64,000 bases of DNA, from assembly GCA_948144175.1 (NCBI GenBank), contig CANXME010000106.1, positions 3,100,001 through 3,164,000 of the forward strand, in the 5' to 3' direction. The notes under the pieces were generated by a model that saw nothing but the letters and a program-made list of their open reading frames with translations, was not told the origin of the DNA and ran no database searches. How positions within the stretch are numbered: position 1 is the first letter of the stretch; the number at the start of each line of letters is the position of its first letter. The position numbers and the translations under genes are program-made. This DNA is from Closterium sp. NIES-65. Taxonomy: Eukaryota; Streptophyta; Zygnematophyceae; Desmidiales; Closteriaceae. Shown piece by piece: positions 29,580 through 41,588 of this stretch.

Positions 29580-32500
29580 GCACCACCGCCTTGGTCACCC
29601 CTCCCTGCTTCATCTCCGAGGCATGGCCTCCCGTGTCCTTGTCTCTGCTCTTCCCCGGTCCCTCCCTCCCCTTCCTCCAGGGCCTCGCCCTACCAGCGTC
29701 CCCTGTGTCGAGGGGCGCCAGCGGGCTGCCCCTCACTCCTCCCAGTTTCCTTCGACAGAGGCCCCGCTGCAGACGCTTCACATGGACATGTGGGGCCCGG
29801 CCCGCGTCCGTGGTCAGGGTCACCACGGACGCTGACCACGTACGTCGCCGGTAAATCCATGATGCATGCGGGCGACGTACTGGGAGGAGTACGGGCGACA
29901 TACTGGGAGGAGTGAGGGGCGCCAGCGGGCTGCCCCTCACTACTCCCAGTTTCCTTCGATAGAGGCCCCGCTGCAGACGCTTCACATGGACATGTGGGGC
30001 CACGGCCCGCGTCTGTGGTCAGGGTCACCAGAAATCCCATTTTGCTGTGGAGAGTCCGGAAGCGTGAAGGTCTGCCGGATGCCTCGTGCACTGACCCATA
30101 CGTCGCCCGTACGTCCATGATGCTTGCGGCTGCCCCCCATTTTCTGTGGCCGTTTGCGGTTTGGTACGCGGCGCATCAGATCAACCTTCACCCCAGGGTC
30201 TCCATGTCGGAGACCACCCTAGCTTTGCTGTGGACAAGGAAGGTTGGCGATGCGTCTGCGTTCCGTGTCTGGGGATCTCGGGCGTCTTTGTTCCGTGTCT
30301 GCGGACATGCTATCCCCTCGTGCTGCTCCTTGCGTCTTCCTTGGCTTCCCTCTTGACGCGCGAGGGTGGCAGTTCTACCACCCCACCTCTCGCCGTGTTC
30401 TGTCCTCTCAGGATGTCACGTTTGATGAGCCGGTCCCCTACTACTGCCTCTTCCCCTACCGCACTCCGTCCCTCCCCCCTCCACCGCTCTTCTTTGTGCA
30501 AGGTCCCCCCCCGGTAGACCCCCTCCCACCTCAGGGTCCTACCCCTTCAGGAGTGTCCCAGGTAGACGCAGTCGAGCCTGTCGAGGTTACTCGTGACTTT
30601 GATGCTGCTGAGGGTGCTGAGCCTGGGGGTGCTAACTCTGGGGGTGCTGAGCGTGTGGGTGCTACGCCTGGGGGTGCTGAGCTTGAGGGTGCTACTACTA
30701 GGGGTGCTGAGCCTGGGGGTGCTGAGCCTGGGGGTGCTACCACTGAGGGTGCTGAGCCTGGGGGTGCTAAGCCTGGGGGTGCTACGCATGGGGGTGCTGA
30801 GCCTGGGGGTGCTACGCCTGGAGGTGCTGAGCCTGGGGGTGCGGAGCCTGAGGGAGCTTGGCCTGCTCGTCTGGCGTCTGGCGGTGCTGGGCCTGGAGGT
30901 TCTCCTGGTGCTTCGTCTCGGCAGGAGCCACTCTCTCCACGGGAGCTGCGCGAGTGGTTTGCTCGGCGCTGGAGCCGTGCTGCTGGAGCTGGAGGTTCTT
31001 CGGCTGTTGAGGGTGCTGGTGCCGTGGGTCTCGGAGGTGCTCGTACTAGGAGTACTGGAGCTGCTGGGCCTGCGTGTACGACTGGAGCTGGAGCTGCTGA
31101 GGGTGTTGGCGCTGAAGCTACTGCTGTCGGTCCCGGAGGAGGTCTTGTTGAAGGTGCTACTGGTGCTACTGGAGGTACTGGAGCTGGAGGTGTTGCTGGC
31201 GCTGGTGCTGCCGCTGGGGGTACTGGTGTTGTCCCTGCTGTGTCTGAAGTCGCCGCGCGGCCTCGGCTATACTTCGTTCCGCTCCTTCAGCAGGTTCTTG
31301 GTCTCCCGCCTTCTACTGGTCCTCCTCCTCCCTTAGAGTGTCCACAGCCTGTCCCGTCACAGTCAGAGTTACAGCCGGCCTCCCCACTGCCTGCTCCTTG
31401 TCCCTACACTGGTCCTACTGGAGGTCTTGCTGAGCGTCGTGAGCCAGCGTCTTGCCCTGCGTCGCCTGTCCGTCCTGCTCGCACTAGTGGTCGTGGTTCG
31501 CGTCAGCGTCCTCCTCCTATCCCTGGCACGCACCGTATGTCTCTTCGTCCGTCCACTGCTCCTCTGCATGCCCCTTTGCCTTCTCCTCCTGTGTCCTCCC
31601 TTCCTGCTCTTGCCGACCCGGAGTCGGACTCTCTTCGTGCTAGCAGTCCTACTATCACGCGTCTCTTTGCTACTACCGTCACTGGCCCTTCCTTTGAGTC
31701 CACTGCTGCGTGTGCCCTAGTTGCTGAGCTCGTCGACTTTGCTGCTCACTGCCGTCTAGACTACGCTGCTAGTCTTCTCGCTGAGTCTTAGTCTGTCTGT
31801 CCTCCGTCCGTCGGGGGTGAGTGTGCCCTTGGCACGGACGTCCTTGAGGACAGGCAGGAGGAGTTCTAGTGTTTGGCTGCTGCTTCACCTCATCTCGTGT
31901 CCGTACTGCTTACCCCCGAGGGAGACCCGGATGCACTTGACATCCCGACTCCGCACTCTTACGCGGAGGCGATAGAGGGTCCCTACTCCTCTTAGTGGTA
32001 GGCAGCTATGGACACAGAGATGGCTTCCTGGAAGTCCACAGGCACCTACGTTGAAAAGGTTCCCCCGCCTGGGGCGAACATCGTCAGTGGCATGTGGATT
32101 TTCAGAGTGAAGCGGCCGCCGGGTTCTCCGCCTGTCTTCAAGGCGCGTTACGTGGCTCGTGGCTTCAGTCAGCGGCAGGGAGTTGACTACTTTCAGACCT
32201 TCTCTCCCACCCCGAAGATGACCACTCTTCGGGTATTGCTGCACATAGCTGCTCACCGCGACTATGAGCTGCACTCTCTTGACTTCAGCACTGCTTTCTT
32301 GCAGGGCAGCCTGCACGAGGAGATCTGGCTGCGTCGCCCACCTGGCTTCACTGGGTCTTTTCCTCCTGGCACCCTGTGGAGCCTCCGGCGATCAGTCTAC
32401 AATCTCCGCCAGGCACCGCGTGAGTGGCACAACACACTGAGGACCACACTTGCGGCTCTTGGGTTTGCTCCCTCTACTGCTGACCCGTCGCTGTTTCTGC

Positions 32501-33522
32501 GCACCGACACTTGTTTGCCGCCGTTCTACATCCTCGTGTACGTCGACGACTTGGTCTTTGCCATAGCTGACACTGCTGGACTTGCCCACGTGAAGTCCGA
32601 GCTGCAGAAGAGACACACGTGCACAGACCTGGGTGAACTGCGCAGCTACCTTGGCCTGCAGATCACCCGGGACAGAGCACGTCGCACCATTACCCTGACT
32701 TAGACACACATGGTGCAGCAGGTCCTTCAGCGCTTCGGCTTCACGTACTCCTCGCCTCAGGCCACTCCTCTGCCTACTCGCCACTCGCTCTCAGCTCTGC
32801 CTTCGGATGAGTCCGTAGAGTCGAGTTGCCCGTACCCAGAGCTTGTTGGCTGCCTCAAGTACCTGATGACCTGCACACGACCTGACCTTGCATATCCTCT
32901 TAGCATTCTCGTACGCTATGTTGCTCCTAGGAGATACAGACCGAAGCACATAGCTGCAGCGAAGAGGGTGTTGCAGTACTTGTGCAGTACGTCGGGCATG
33001 GGGCTTGTGCTTGGAGGGCAGAGTCCAGTGGTCCTCACTGGGCACGCAGACGCTTCTTGGGCTGACGACCTGGCTACGCAGCGGTCGTCACAGGGTTACA
33101 CCTTCAGCCTTGGTTCCGGCTCTGTTTCGTGGCGGGCTACCCGCTTATCTTCTGTTCTCGGCTCCAGTTGTGAGGCTGAGATCTACGCGGGGGCCATGGC
33201 TGCACAGGAGCTTCGCTGGCTCACCTACCTACTGACTGACCTCAGAGAGCCGCCTCGTTCTCCTCCAGTGCTGTACGTAGACAACAAGGCCATGCTGGCC
33301 TTGTGTCGAGAGCAGAGTTTGGAGCACAGAACGAAGCAGATTGCTCTTCGCTACTTCCTTGCTCGTGAGCTACAGCAGGGTGGTGAGCTGCGCCTTGCGT
33401 TCGTGGCCTCTGAGGCCAACACTGCTGATATCTTCACCAAGGCACTTGCGCCTTGTGATCATCAGCGCTTTTGTACTCAGCTGGGTCTTGTGCCTACCTT
33501 GCCTCACTTGCTCACCCCTTGA
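29580..33522 (+). pseudogene. copia integrase (rearranged), RT and RNase H of copy 3
   Basis: HHRLGHPS at the start, then the first integrase Asp region (LHMDMWGPAR), which is duplicated (29712-29824 and 29916-30030). The core with the second catalytic Asp is missing, and a short inverted piece (30032-30089) stands in its place. Sequence resumes with VARTSM. The spacer has 15-bp repeats (about 30600-30850). RT/RNase H (about 31880-33522) is nearly complete: FSTAFLQGSLHEEIWLRRPP, YVDDLVFA, YLGLQITRD, GHADASWADD, YVDNKAMLALCRE, stop TGA. Stops at 31788, 31870, 31994, 32000 and 32701 (approximate) break it; all are TAG and four replace conserved Gln. Not functional. Confidence 0.82.
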
Positions 33523-33733
33523 CCTTGTTTGTACTGTTGCATATATATATATATACACCTGCTCTTACTTGTCTAGCCTTATATATATATGTAATCCTGC
33601 ATGTGAACTGGCCTTGTGGCCTTGAACTTGTGCTCGGAATGTGTGGTGACTTTGTGATCCACCCTGAGCTTGCTTTGCTTTGCTTGACTGGTCTTGTGAC
33701 CCCTTGTTCTCCCCCACTTTGCCTATGGGGGTG
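29580..33733 (+). mobile_element. Ty1/copia element, 3' half of copy 3 (pol to PPT)
   Basis: Family-1 sequence resumes at the gypsy border in the integrase zinc region and runs to the polypurine tract TATGGGGGTG at 33724-33733, followed by the LTR. With 10387-12242 it makes one element, apart from about 190 bp missing at the junction. That the two halves belong together is inference from order, strand and complementary content. Confidence 0.75.
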
Positions 33734-33860
33734 TGTCAGATTTATATGGCATAGCTACTGTAGGCTATAGTGGGGTAGTACATATGGGGTACAGCTTGCT
33801 AGGGTTTGCACTTGTACCCAACTTTCTCTTAGTCATTTCATTCTCGTTCAGTTTCTCATA
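33734..33860 (+). repeat. 3' LTR of copia copy 3
   Basis: Starts TGTCAGATTTATATGGCATA directly after the PPT, contains CATATGGGGTACAG and CTTGTACCCAACTTTC, and ends about GTTTCTCATA. At 127 bp it matches the family-1 LTR length. Beyond it lies a piece of a different LTR, so this element inserted into, or recombined with, that sequence. Confidence 0.82.
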
Positions 33861-33911
33861 CGACTTAATGTTTTGATGCGACAGAGGTGCTTAAATCACT
33901 TGTTTCCAACA
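33861..33911 (-). repeat. Outer end of a TGTTGG..CCAACA LTR (fragment)
   Basis: TACGACTTAATGTTTTGATG..TGTTTCCAACA corresponds to 48527-48575, the outer end of the minus-strand LTR at 48120-48575. The remainder of this LTR is missing, cut by the family-1 LTR on its left. Confidence 0.65.
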
Positions 33912-33967
33912 GTTTAGGGCTGTCACGCACAAAACTAAATCCCTAACGGATGGCCTGTTTTTCAGCG

Positions 33968-34068
33968 CATCAACCTGAAACATCATGCGACAAGGAGTTT
34001 ATGGTTGATGCTTTTTTTTGAAGTGCATCAACCCTAAACACCATGTGACAAGGTGTCTAGGGTTGATG
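33968..34068. repeat. Two 43-bp palindromes, 58 bp apart
   Basis: 33968-34010 and 34026-34068 each have 20-base arms around a 3-base centre (CATCAACC..GGTTGATG). The arms have a few mismatches here; a third copy at 48594-48636 is perfect. The second one abuts the inner end of an LTR at 34070. Confidence 0.8.
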
Positions 34069-34069
34069 T

Positions 34070-34327
34070 TGTTGGGCTCACAAAAGCCCTTAGGATCTTT
34101 GCAGGGCTAAACTCTGGGCACGAATGTTGTAGTTGCAGAAGCATTTTATTGAGAAGCATTGAACCACATTGTGCTGGTATGTGAGGGCAAAGTAGATTGA
34201 TTTCTAGCACGGAGATACAGGGTTTTTATAAGAGTACAAGGAATACGAAACGATACAGCTAATAACCGTTTTACTGTTCCTGTTTCGGTTCGATACAGTG
34301 ACGGCTCGGGCAATTGCTCAATAGCGA
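34070..34327 (-). repeat. Inner part of a TGTTGG..CCAACA LTR (fragment)
   Basis: About 258 bp matching 48120-48370 (shared GGATCTTTGCAGGGCTAAAC, GGTATGTGAGGGCAAAGTAG). It lacks the PBS that should follow at its left end; a palindrome is there instead. At its right end it is fused to plus-strand copia integrase, so it is a solo, truncated LTR. Confidence 0.72.
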
Positions 34328-34930
34328 GAAGGAGCTGAAGCGGAAGGGGATCCAGCATCAGCTCACAGTGCCTTACAACCCTCAGCAGAATGGCGTGGCT
34401 GAGCGGTTCAACCGGACCCTGCAGGAAGGTGCTCGCACTCTCCTTGGGCGTGCAGGGCTGCCGGATTCGTTTTGGGTGACAGCACTGCGGCAGGTCGTTG
34501 TTGTGAAGAACCGGGTGCTGGCGACTGTGGGGGACAAGCAATGGGTCCCCTACACCAAGTGGTATGGGAGTGTGCCTGCAGTCAACATGCTGAGAACTTA
34601 TAGCTGTATGGTGGTGTTTCATGTGCCGAAGGAGAAGAGGGGAAAACTGGAAGCTTCTGGGAGATGGGGTGTGCACTTGGGGCTTGCTAAGGATCACAAG
34701 GGTTGGCTGATTTGGGACTTGACCAGCCAGCAGCTGAATGTGTCGAGGGATGTGGAGTTCCTTGAGTCCTAGTACTACAAGGAGTGGAAGCAGCAGCAGC
34801 AGAAGCTTCCCACTACACCGCTGATCATTGAGGCTGATGAGGTGCAGCGGCATTCGAGGCAAGTGCAGGTCACTGTCTCAGAGGAGGAGATTTCTGGGGT
34901 GACTGAGGATGGGGGAGAACCTGAGGTGGA

Positions 34931-34963
<33 letters not shown>

Positions 34964-36737
34964 GCAGCAGCAGCAGCAGCAAGGTGCTCCACAAGGTGCC
35001 GCGCGTCCGGCTGACCGTCCCCGGAGGGAAGTGCGCCCTCCTAACCGGCTGACCTATCCGAGCTTTGGCAAGCCAAAGGTAGTACGGGCTGGGAGTGTGG
35101 CTGAGCAGTGTGATGAGGATGAGATAGCACACTGCTACTGGGCAGCCGTCCCTGAGCCCAAGACGTTAGCCGAGGCATTGAGCGGGCCCGACGCTGAGAA
35201 GTGGAAGCAGAGTGTGAAGGAGGAGTATGACTCTCTGCTGGAGAACGAGACGTGGGAGCTGTGTGAGCTGCCACCTGGGAAGAAGGCCATTTCTTCCAAG
35301 CTGATCTTCAGGCATAAGTACGGAACTGATGGGGAGCTGACCCGCAACAAGTCAAGGCTTGTGGCTAAGGGGTTTCAGCAGACAAAGGGGAAGGATTATG
35401 ACGAGATCTTTGCTCCTGTGGGGAAAGGCACAACATTGAAAGTGTCACTGGCAATGGCAGCAAACCGTAGATGGCGGGTGAAGCAGATGGACATCACCAC
35501 CGCCTTCCTCAATGGGATCATTCTGGAGGAGCTGTACATGTTACAGCCTGAGGGTTTGGATGATGGGAGCGGCAGGGTGTGCAGGCTGAAGAAGGCCATC
35601 TATGGCCTGAAGCAGGCTCCTCGTGCATGGTACAACAAGCTAGAGGAGACACTGCTGGCTGGGGGGTTCAAGAAGAGTGAGTGTGACCACAGCCTGTTTT
35701 TGCTACAAGAGAAGGAGCAGTTTCTCATGCTCCTGGTGTATGTGGACGACATCCTGCTCTTCTCTGAGTCGTCTGCAATGATTGAGCGTGTGGAGGAGAT
35801 GCTGGAGATGCAGTTCAAGTGTTCCAAGATGGGAGATGTGAAGTACTACCTGGGTATGCATGTGGAGAGGGACCTTGACAAGGAAGTGTTGAGGTTGCAC
35901 CAGAGGAAGTACTGTGAGGGGCTGGCCGAGAAGTATGGGCTGCAAAATGGAGGGAAGCCAGCCACCCCACTGCCTTCAGGGTTCACAGTGGAGCCCTGTG
36001 CTGATGAGGAGGTGGTGGGTGAGAGTGACAGGAAGCTGTTTCACTCCATGGTGGGGGCACTCAACTATGCGGCTAACCACATACGGCCTGACATTGCCTT
36101 TGCTACATCCAGGCTTGCCAGTGTGGTTGCACGCCCCAGTCATGAGCAGCTGGAAGCGGCCAAGAGGCTGGTCCGCTATGTGAGTGCAACGGTATCAGTG
36201 GGTTTGGAGTACAGTGCTGTGAGGCAGAGGCTGCAGAGGGGTGCAGCTGATTTGAGCAAGGGGGAGATGCTCCTGACCTGCTACACTGACGCTAGCTTCA
36301 ACTCGGTGAAAGCGGATGGCACCAGCATTGGAGGCTATGTGTGCCTGTTCGGAGGTGGTGCAGTGAGCTGGCGCAGCAAGAAGCAGAACGAGGTGGGGCT
36401 GTCCTCGTGTGAGACCGAGTACATGGCCCTTCATCATGGGGCAAAGGAGGTGGTGTGGCTGAGGCGTTTGTGGGAGGAAATTGGAGTGTGTCAGAGGGAG
36501 CCGACTGTGATTTTCTGTGACAATGAGTCGGCGGTGAAGCTTGCAAAGAATGCCTGTCTTCATGGCTTGACAAAGCACATCAGGCCAAAGTGGCATTGGA
36601 CAAGGAAGCTCCTGGACAAGGAGGTGCGGCTGGAGATTGTGAAGACCCAGCAGCAGGCGGCTGACATTCTCACCAAACGCCTGGCAGAACCTGAGCATTG
36701 GAAGGGCATGAAGCTTGCTGGGATGAGTGTGCATTGA
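34328..36737 (+). pseudogene. copia Pol (integrase C-part, RT, RNase H), 5'-truncated
   Basis: In one frame from 34328 to TGA at 36735-36737, interrupted only by a TAG at 34770-34772 (after VEFLES). It opens with the last integrase motif YNPQQNGVAERFNRTL (catalytic Glu). A Gln-rich linker from CAG repeats (34933-34982) is followed by RT: ETWELCELPPGKKAI, FLNGIILEELYMLQPEG, YGLKQAPRAWY and catalytic YVDDILLF. RNase H follows: CYTDASFN, SSCETEYMALHHGAKE, FCDNESAVKLAKN, KHIRPKWHWTRK, ADILTKRLAE. RT and RNase H look intact, and codon composition is less GC-extreme than family 1. The missing 5' half makes it non-autonomous. Confidence 0.85.
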
Positions 36738-36794
36738 GGGTGCATGCTTGAGCTATGGCATGTGGGATGATGGTTGGCAGCCAGAGGGGGAGTT

Positions 36795-37666
36795 TGTTAT
36801 GTGATGCTATCATTTGCATTCACGTCTCTCTGCCTCCCATCATGTGTTCGTGCGTTGCATGTGTGAAATGAGCGTGCGCAAGAATTTTTTGTTTTTCTGT
36901 GGTTTGGATTTTCTGAGTGTGTGTGAATGTTATTTGGCTTGAGCAGATATCTGAAGTGACTCCAGTGCTCAAGAGCTTTCCGACGAACCAAGAATCACTT
37001 CAATCGGAGCACGAACAAGAAAGTTACGAACGTTGGAGTTCGTATGCTTTTGATATTTGCTTGTGGTGACCATGGAGAGTTGTGGGGTTGACTCAATAGA
37101 CTTTTGGGGGTTGGGAAACTCGTCACTACTACTGTAGTTGCTGCCAATAGGTTGGGAGAAACCAAACCAGGTTGGCAAGTGTGGCCAAGTTGGGTTGAGG
37201 TGGATTGTGGAGGTTGGGATAGTGACAAAGGTCAAAGTTGGGTTGCCTATGGGGAAGGGAATTGTGTGGCATGGAGTTTTCTTTGGTTGGGGACTCCTTG
37301 GGTTCTTCCCTCTCGTCCTCTTCTTTCCTCCTACCTGGTTTAGTGCTACTCTAACTCTCTTGTGTGCAACTCTTGTGAACTTGTGAAACTATTGTGAGTG
37401 AATTTAAATTTCTATGTGGCAGCATACCCCCTGGTGCGCCGTAAAGCATAGCTCAAGATTTACTCCGCCTTTCGATACGATTCAACTTGGGAATGATAGC
37501 CACGAACAAGGGCTATAACATACTCGAGTTTGAGACGATTCTAACAGTGCACTTTTCGTCGACAACGTTTCTTGTGAAGTCGCGGTTTCTGTCCAGAATT
37601 TCAAGCCAACGATTTTGAGAAATTTAGGCTCCTAATCTTCACAGACTCGATCCTTAGTCTCTAACA
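36795..37666 (+). repeat. 3' LTR of the second copia family
   Basis: Starts TGTTATGTGATGC right after the PPT and probably ends TCTCTAACA at 37666, giving a TGTTA..TAACA terminal inverted repeat and about 872 bp. An earlier CTAACA at 37541-37546 is a possible alternative end. No partner LTR is in the window, so the right border is not certain. Open frames inside it are not coding-like. Confidence 0.65.
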
Positions 37667-37770
37667 GCGCCGCCCTACTGTGCACCACCTGCAGCACCTG
37701 CTGCTTCTGTTACTGATACTGCTACTACTGCTACTGCTGCTATTGCTCCTACTGCTGCTACTGCCACTAT

Positions 37771-40700
37771 GGCCACTCCTACTGTTCTCACTTTTGACGC
37801 TGAGGGCCGTCCGATTAAGTTTGAAGTTTGGCTTGATGACCTGCACCTATTCCTCCAGATCACTACCTAGGACGATGTTTCCCTGTTTGACCACACGTCC
37901 GGCGCCGCTCCCGCACCTGCTGCTCCTGCTGACAGCACGACTCGCTCATAGTGGCAGACCCGTGACGCTCAGGCTCGCCTAGCCGTTCGCAGCCACCTAC
38001 CGTTAGATGAGCGCGAGCATTTTGGCCAGCATAAGACCGCTAAGGAGCTGTACGATGCTGTAGTTGCACGCTACTCCTCCCTTGCTACTGCTGCGATAGG
38101 CCATCTCTCGCTGCCCTATCTCTTCCCAGATCTGTCTGCCTTTGCCACTGTAGCTGACCTCATCACTCACCTCCGTACTAGTGATCTCCGCTACCGTGCC
38201 GCGCTTCCCCCCGATTTCCTCGCCAAGAACCCTCCCCCGGTGTACCTCACACTCTACCACCTAGTCACTCGCCTCCCTAACTCTCTTCGCAATGTCAGGG
38301 ACCAATTTCTCGCCCTCTCCCCCACCGACCTCACTGTCGACCTGCTCGAGAAGGAACTCCTTGCAGCTGAGACTAGTATTGTAGCTGTAGGTGCCTCTTG
38401 TAGCGACCCTCGCACTCCCTTCTTTGAGTGATGTTCCCCCTCCCCCCTTCTCCCCTCCATTGCATCTACTGCTGCTGTCGACTACCTCGGTGCTGAGGGG
38501 GTCGGGGCTGCGTCTGCTCCCAGTGGGAGGCGCAAGGGCGCCAAGGGCAAGGGGGGCAAGGGTGGCGGAGGTGGCGGCGGGGGAGGCGGTGGTGGAGGGG
38601 GTAGAGGGGGTGGGGGTGGTGGCGGTGGTGGGAGTGGTGCTGGTGGTGGGGGGGTCAGTGGCGGAGCCGGGAATGGTGGCAGCGGCGGTGGTGGGGGTGG
38701 CGGGGGTGGTGGTGGCAGTGGTGGAGGCAGTGGAGCTGGTGGCGGGCGCGGTGGAGCGGTGCAGCGTGGGGGGTTTGGCGGTGGCCAGAGGCAGCAGCAG
38801 CAGCGTCCCAGCAAGACCCCGTCGCCTAGCAGTTCCGTGAGTGGTACTCTCAGCGTGGGGGGTCTGGGGGTGGAGGTACCTGCCCGTTCATCATCCGCAC
38901 AGGTGACCGCACTGGCCAGACCTGTGGGAGGTTCCACACGGCGCAGCGCTGCTTCTTTCGTCTCGACGACGCCTGGCGCGAGCAGTTCCCTGATGCCTCT
39001 GAGCTGCCCCGCTGGGCTGATCTACTTAAAAAGAACATTGATATCTTTGCTCTTGATTTTGATGCTATCCTTGGTGCTATGTATGCATTGACTAATAGTG
39101 CTGAGGGTGACTATTTCCTGCGTGTACCGCCCGACCCAGGGTTTGGGACCAGTGAGGCTGCCTCTCTAGGTGCCAGTGCATCTGCTGCTCTAGGTCCTAG
39201 TGAGGCTGCTGCTCTAGGTGCTAGTGAGTCTGCTGCGCCAGGTGCTCGTGCGTCTGCGCCTGCTGGTGTTGCGTCTACTGAGGCACTACACACCTTCAAA
39301 CTGGACTCGAGTGCTTCCCGCTACTTCTTTCGTGACCGCACTGCCCTTGAGCAGCTAGCTCAGCCTGTTGCTGTCTCCCTCGCTGACCCCTCTGGGGGCC
39401 TGGTCCTTGCGACCTCCTCCACTATCCTCCCTTGTCCTGCGGTCCCGTCCGGCACCCTATCGGGTCTTCACCTCCCCTCGTTCTCTACGAACTTGGTGGC
39501 GGGCTCTGCTCTCCAGGACGGGGGTGTTCACCTGTTCACTCCTGCCTATGAGCGTGTGACCCACTGTACGTGTGCTCGGGCGGGTCGCCACCTGGCTATC
39601 TTCACTCGGCAGCCGGGGTTGGACCTGCACACACTGACCACTGAGTCCCCTCAAGTAGCTGCGTCTGCGTTAGCGTCAGGTCAGCTGTCGGCCCCCTGCT
39701 CGTGTCGCACCCTGTCGCACCAGACCGTCCTCTGGCACCACCGCCTTGGTCACCTGTCAGTGCAGTGCCTTCGTGGCATGCGCTCCCCGTACCTTGTCTA
39801 TGGTCTTCCCAGGGTTCTCCCTCCCCTCCCTCCCTCGCCTGCTCCTCCCTGTCTTCCCTGTATCGAGGGGCGGCAGCGCGGCACTCCTCACTCCTCCTCG
39901 TTCCCTCCCACTCCTCCTCGTTCCCTCCCAGAGAGGCTCCCCTGCAGACTCTCCACCTGGACGTGTGGGGCCCAGCCCACGTCCGTGGACAGGGCCACGA
40001 GCGGTACTTCCTGCTGGTCGTCGACGACTACACGTGTTACACCACGGTCTTCCCCTTGCACACCAAGGGTGGGGTCCCTGATGTTTTGATCCCTTGGATC
40101 AGCGCTGCTCGTCTCTAGCTCCGCGACCGGTTCCAGTAGGACTTTCCCATCCTGCGTCTGCACTCTGACAGAGGTGGTCAGTTTTCCTCCGACCTCTTGG
40201 CAGCCTACTGTGCGGAGCACGGCATCCGCCAGCTGTTTACGCTTCCGGCCTCTCCACAGCAGAATGGGGTTGCTGAGCGCCGCATTGGCTTAGTCATGGA
40301 GGTCGCTCGTACCTCCATGATCCATGCGGCTGCCCCCCATTTCCTGTGGCCGTTTGCAGTGCAGTACGCTGCGCATCAGCTCAACCTCTGGCCCCGTGTC
40401 CCTGCTCCGGAGACCTCGCCCACACTGCGTTGGACGGGGGAGGTTGGTGATGCGTTGGTGTTCCGGGTCTGGGGATAACGAGCCTTTGTCCGCGACACAT
40501 CCGCGGACAAGCTCTCCTCCCGTGTCTTCCTTGGCTTTGTCCCTGACGCGCCTGGCTGGCAGTTTTACCACCCCACCTCGCGCCATGTCTTCCCCTCTCA
40601 TGACGTCACTTTTGACAAGTCAGTACCCTTTTACCGTCTGTTCCCCTACCGCACTGCCCCGCTTCCCCCCCCCCCCCCTCTTTCTCACCTCAGGTGTCCC

Positions 40701-41588
40701 TTCGGTAGACCCCCTCCCTCCCCAGGGTCCTGCTCCCTCATGTGTTCCCCCGGTAGACCCTGTCTAGCCTGTCGAGGTAGCTGTCGACTCTGGTCCTAAG
40801 AGGGGTACTGAGCCTGGGGGTGCTGAGACTGGGGGTGCTGAGCCTGGGGGTGCTGGGACTGGGGGTGTCGAGCCTGGGAGTGCTGCGGCTGGGGGTGCTG
40901 AGCCTCGAGGTGCTGCGGCTGGGGGTGCTGAGCCTAGGGGTGTTGAGACTGGGGGTGCTAAGCCTGGGGGTGCTGAGGCTAGGGGTTCTGAGACTGACCG
41001 TGCTGCGCCTGGTGGCGCTCCCTCTTCACAGCAGCTGCGTGAGTGGTACTCCTAGAGCTGCAGCCTCCGGCGTGGGGCTACTGGAGCTGGGGATTCTTCT
41101 GGAGTTGGGGCTGGTCGTAGTGCGGGTGCCGTGTTGCGGCTGGAGCCTCCCTCCCCACAGCGGCTGCGTGAGTGGTACGCTAGGCGCTGCAGCCTCCGGA
41201 GTGGAGCTCCTCGCGCTGAGGTGCCGCCCGCTGGAGGCCCTGGTGCTGCTAGAGGTGCTGGAGCCTCTAGTCCTGGAGGTGCTCGTACAGGCGGTACTGG
41301 AGCTGCTGGGACTGGGGGTGCTGCTGAAGCTGGTACTGCTGGAGGTGCTGGAGCTGCTGGTGGTACTGCTGGAGGTGCTGCTGGTGCTGGTGCTGCTGGA
41401 GGTGCTGCTGGGGCTGGTGGTGGTGCATGGACTGGAGCTAGAGGCGCTGCCGCTCATCCTTCTGCTGGTGCTGGAGCCGACGGTGGGGCTGGAGCTGGTG
41501 CTACTAGGGGTACTGGAGTTGGCACTACTGGGGCTGCTAGTGGTGCTGCAGGAGTTGGAGCTGCCGCTAGGGGTTCCAGTGCTGTCTA
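37771..41588 (+). pseudogene. copia gag-protease-integrase of copy 4 (left of insertion)
   Basis: Gag ATG at 37771 (MATPTVLTFDAEGRPIKFEV). In-frame stops at about 37868, 37948 and 38429, two at Gln-type positions. Gly-rich run (38560-38760). Protease D-S-S-A-S (near 39305) replaces the usual D-S-G-A-S, so its catalytic loop is altered. Integrase: HHRLGHLS, LHLDVWGPAHV, LHSDRGGQF and GVAERRIG, so all three acids are present, but stops at about 40117, 40137 and 40477 interrupt it. From 40800 to 41000 lie 15-bp repeats encoding Ala-Glu-Pro-Gly-Gly-like units. The frame is cut at 41588 by the nested element. Confidence 0.8.

Larger units (their letters stand above)
34328..37666 (+). mobile_element. 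Ty1/copia element, second family, 3' part with LTR
   Basis: A copia element distinct from family 1 in protein and LTR. It begins within the integrase core, continues through RT and RNase H, then has a PPT (GCCAGAGGGGGAGTT, 36780-36794) and a long LTR. Gag, protease and the first part of integrase are missing on the left. Confidence 0.82.

Noticed and set aside
33530..33600. Promoter-like TATATATA runs (33541, 33582; also 46230, 55930, 57970)
   Set aside because: They recur at the same place downstream of RNase H in every family-1 copy and are part of the element's 3' region, not evidence of a host promoter.
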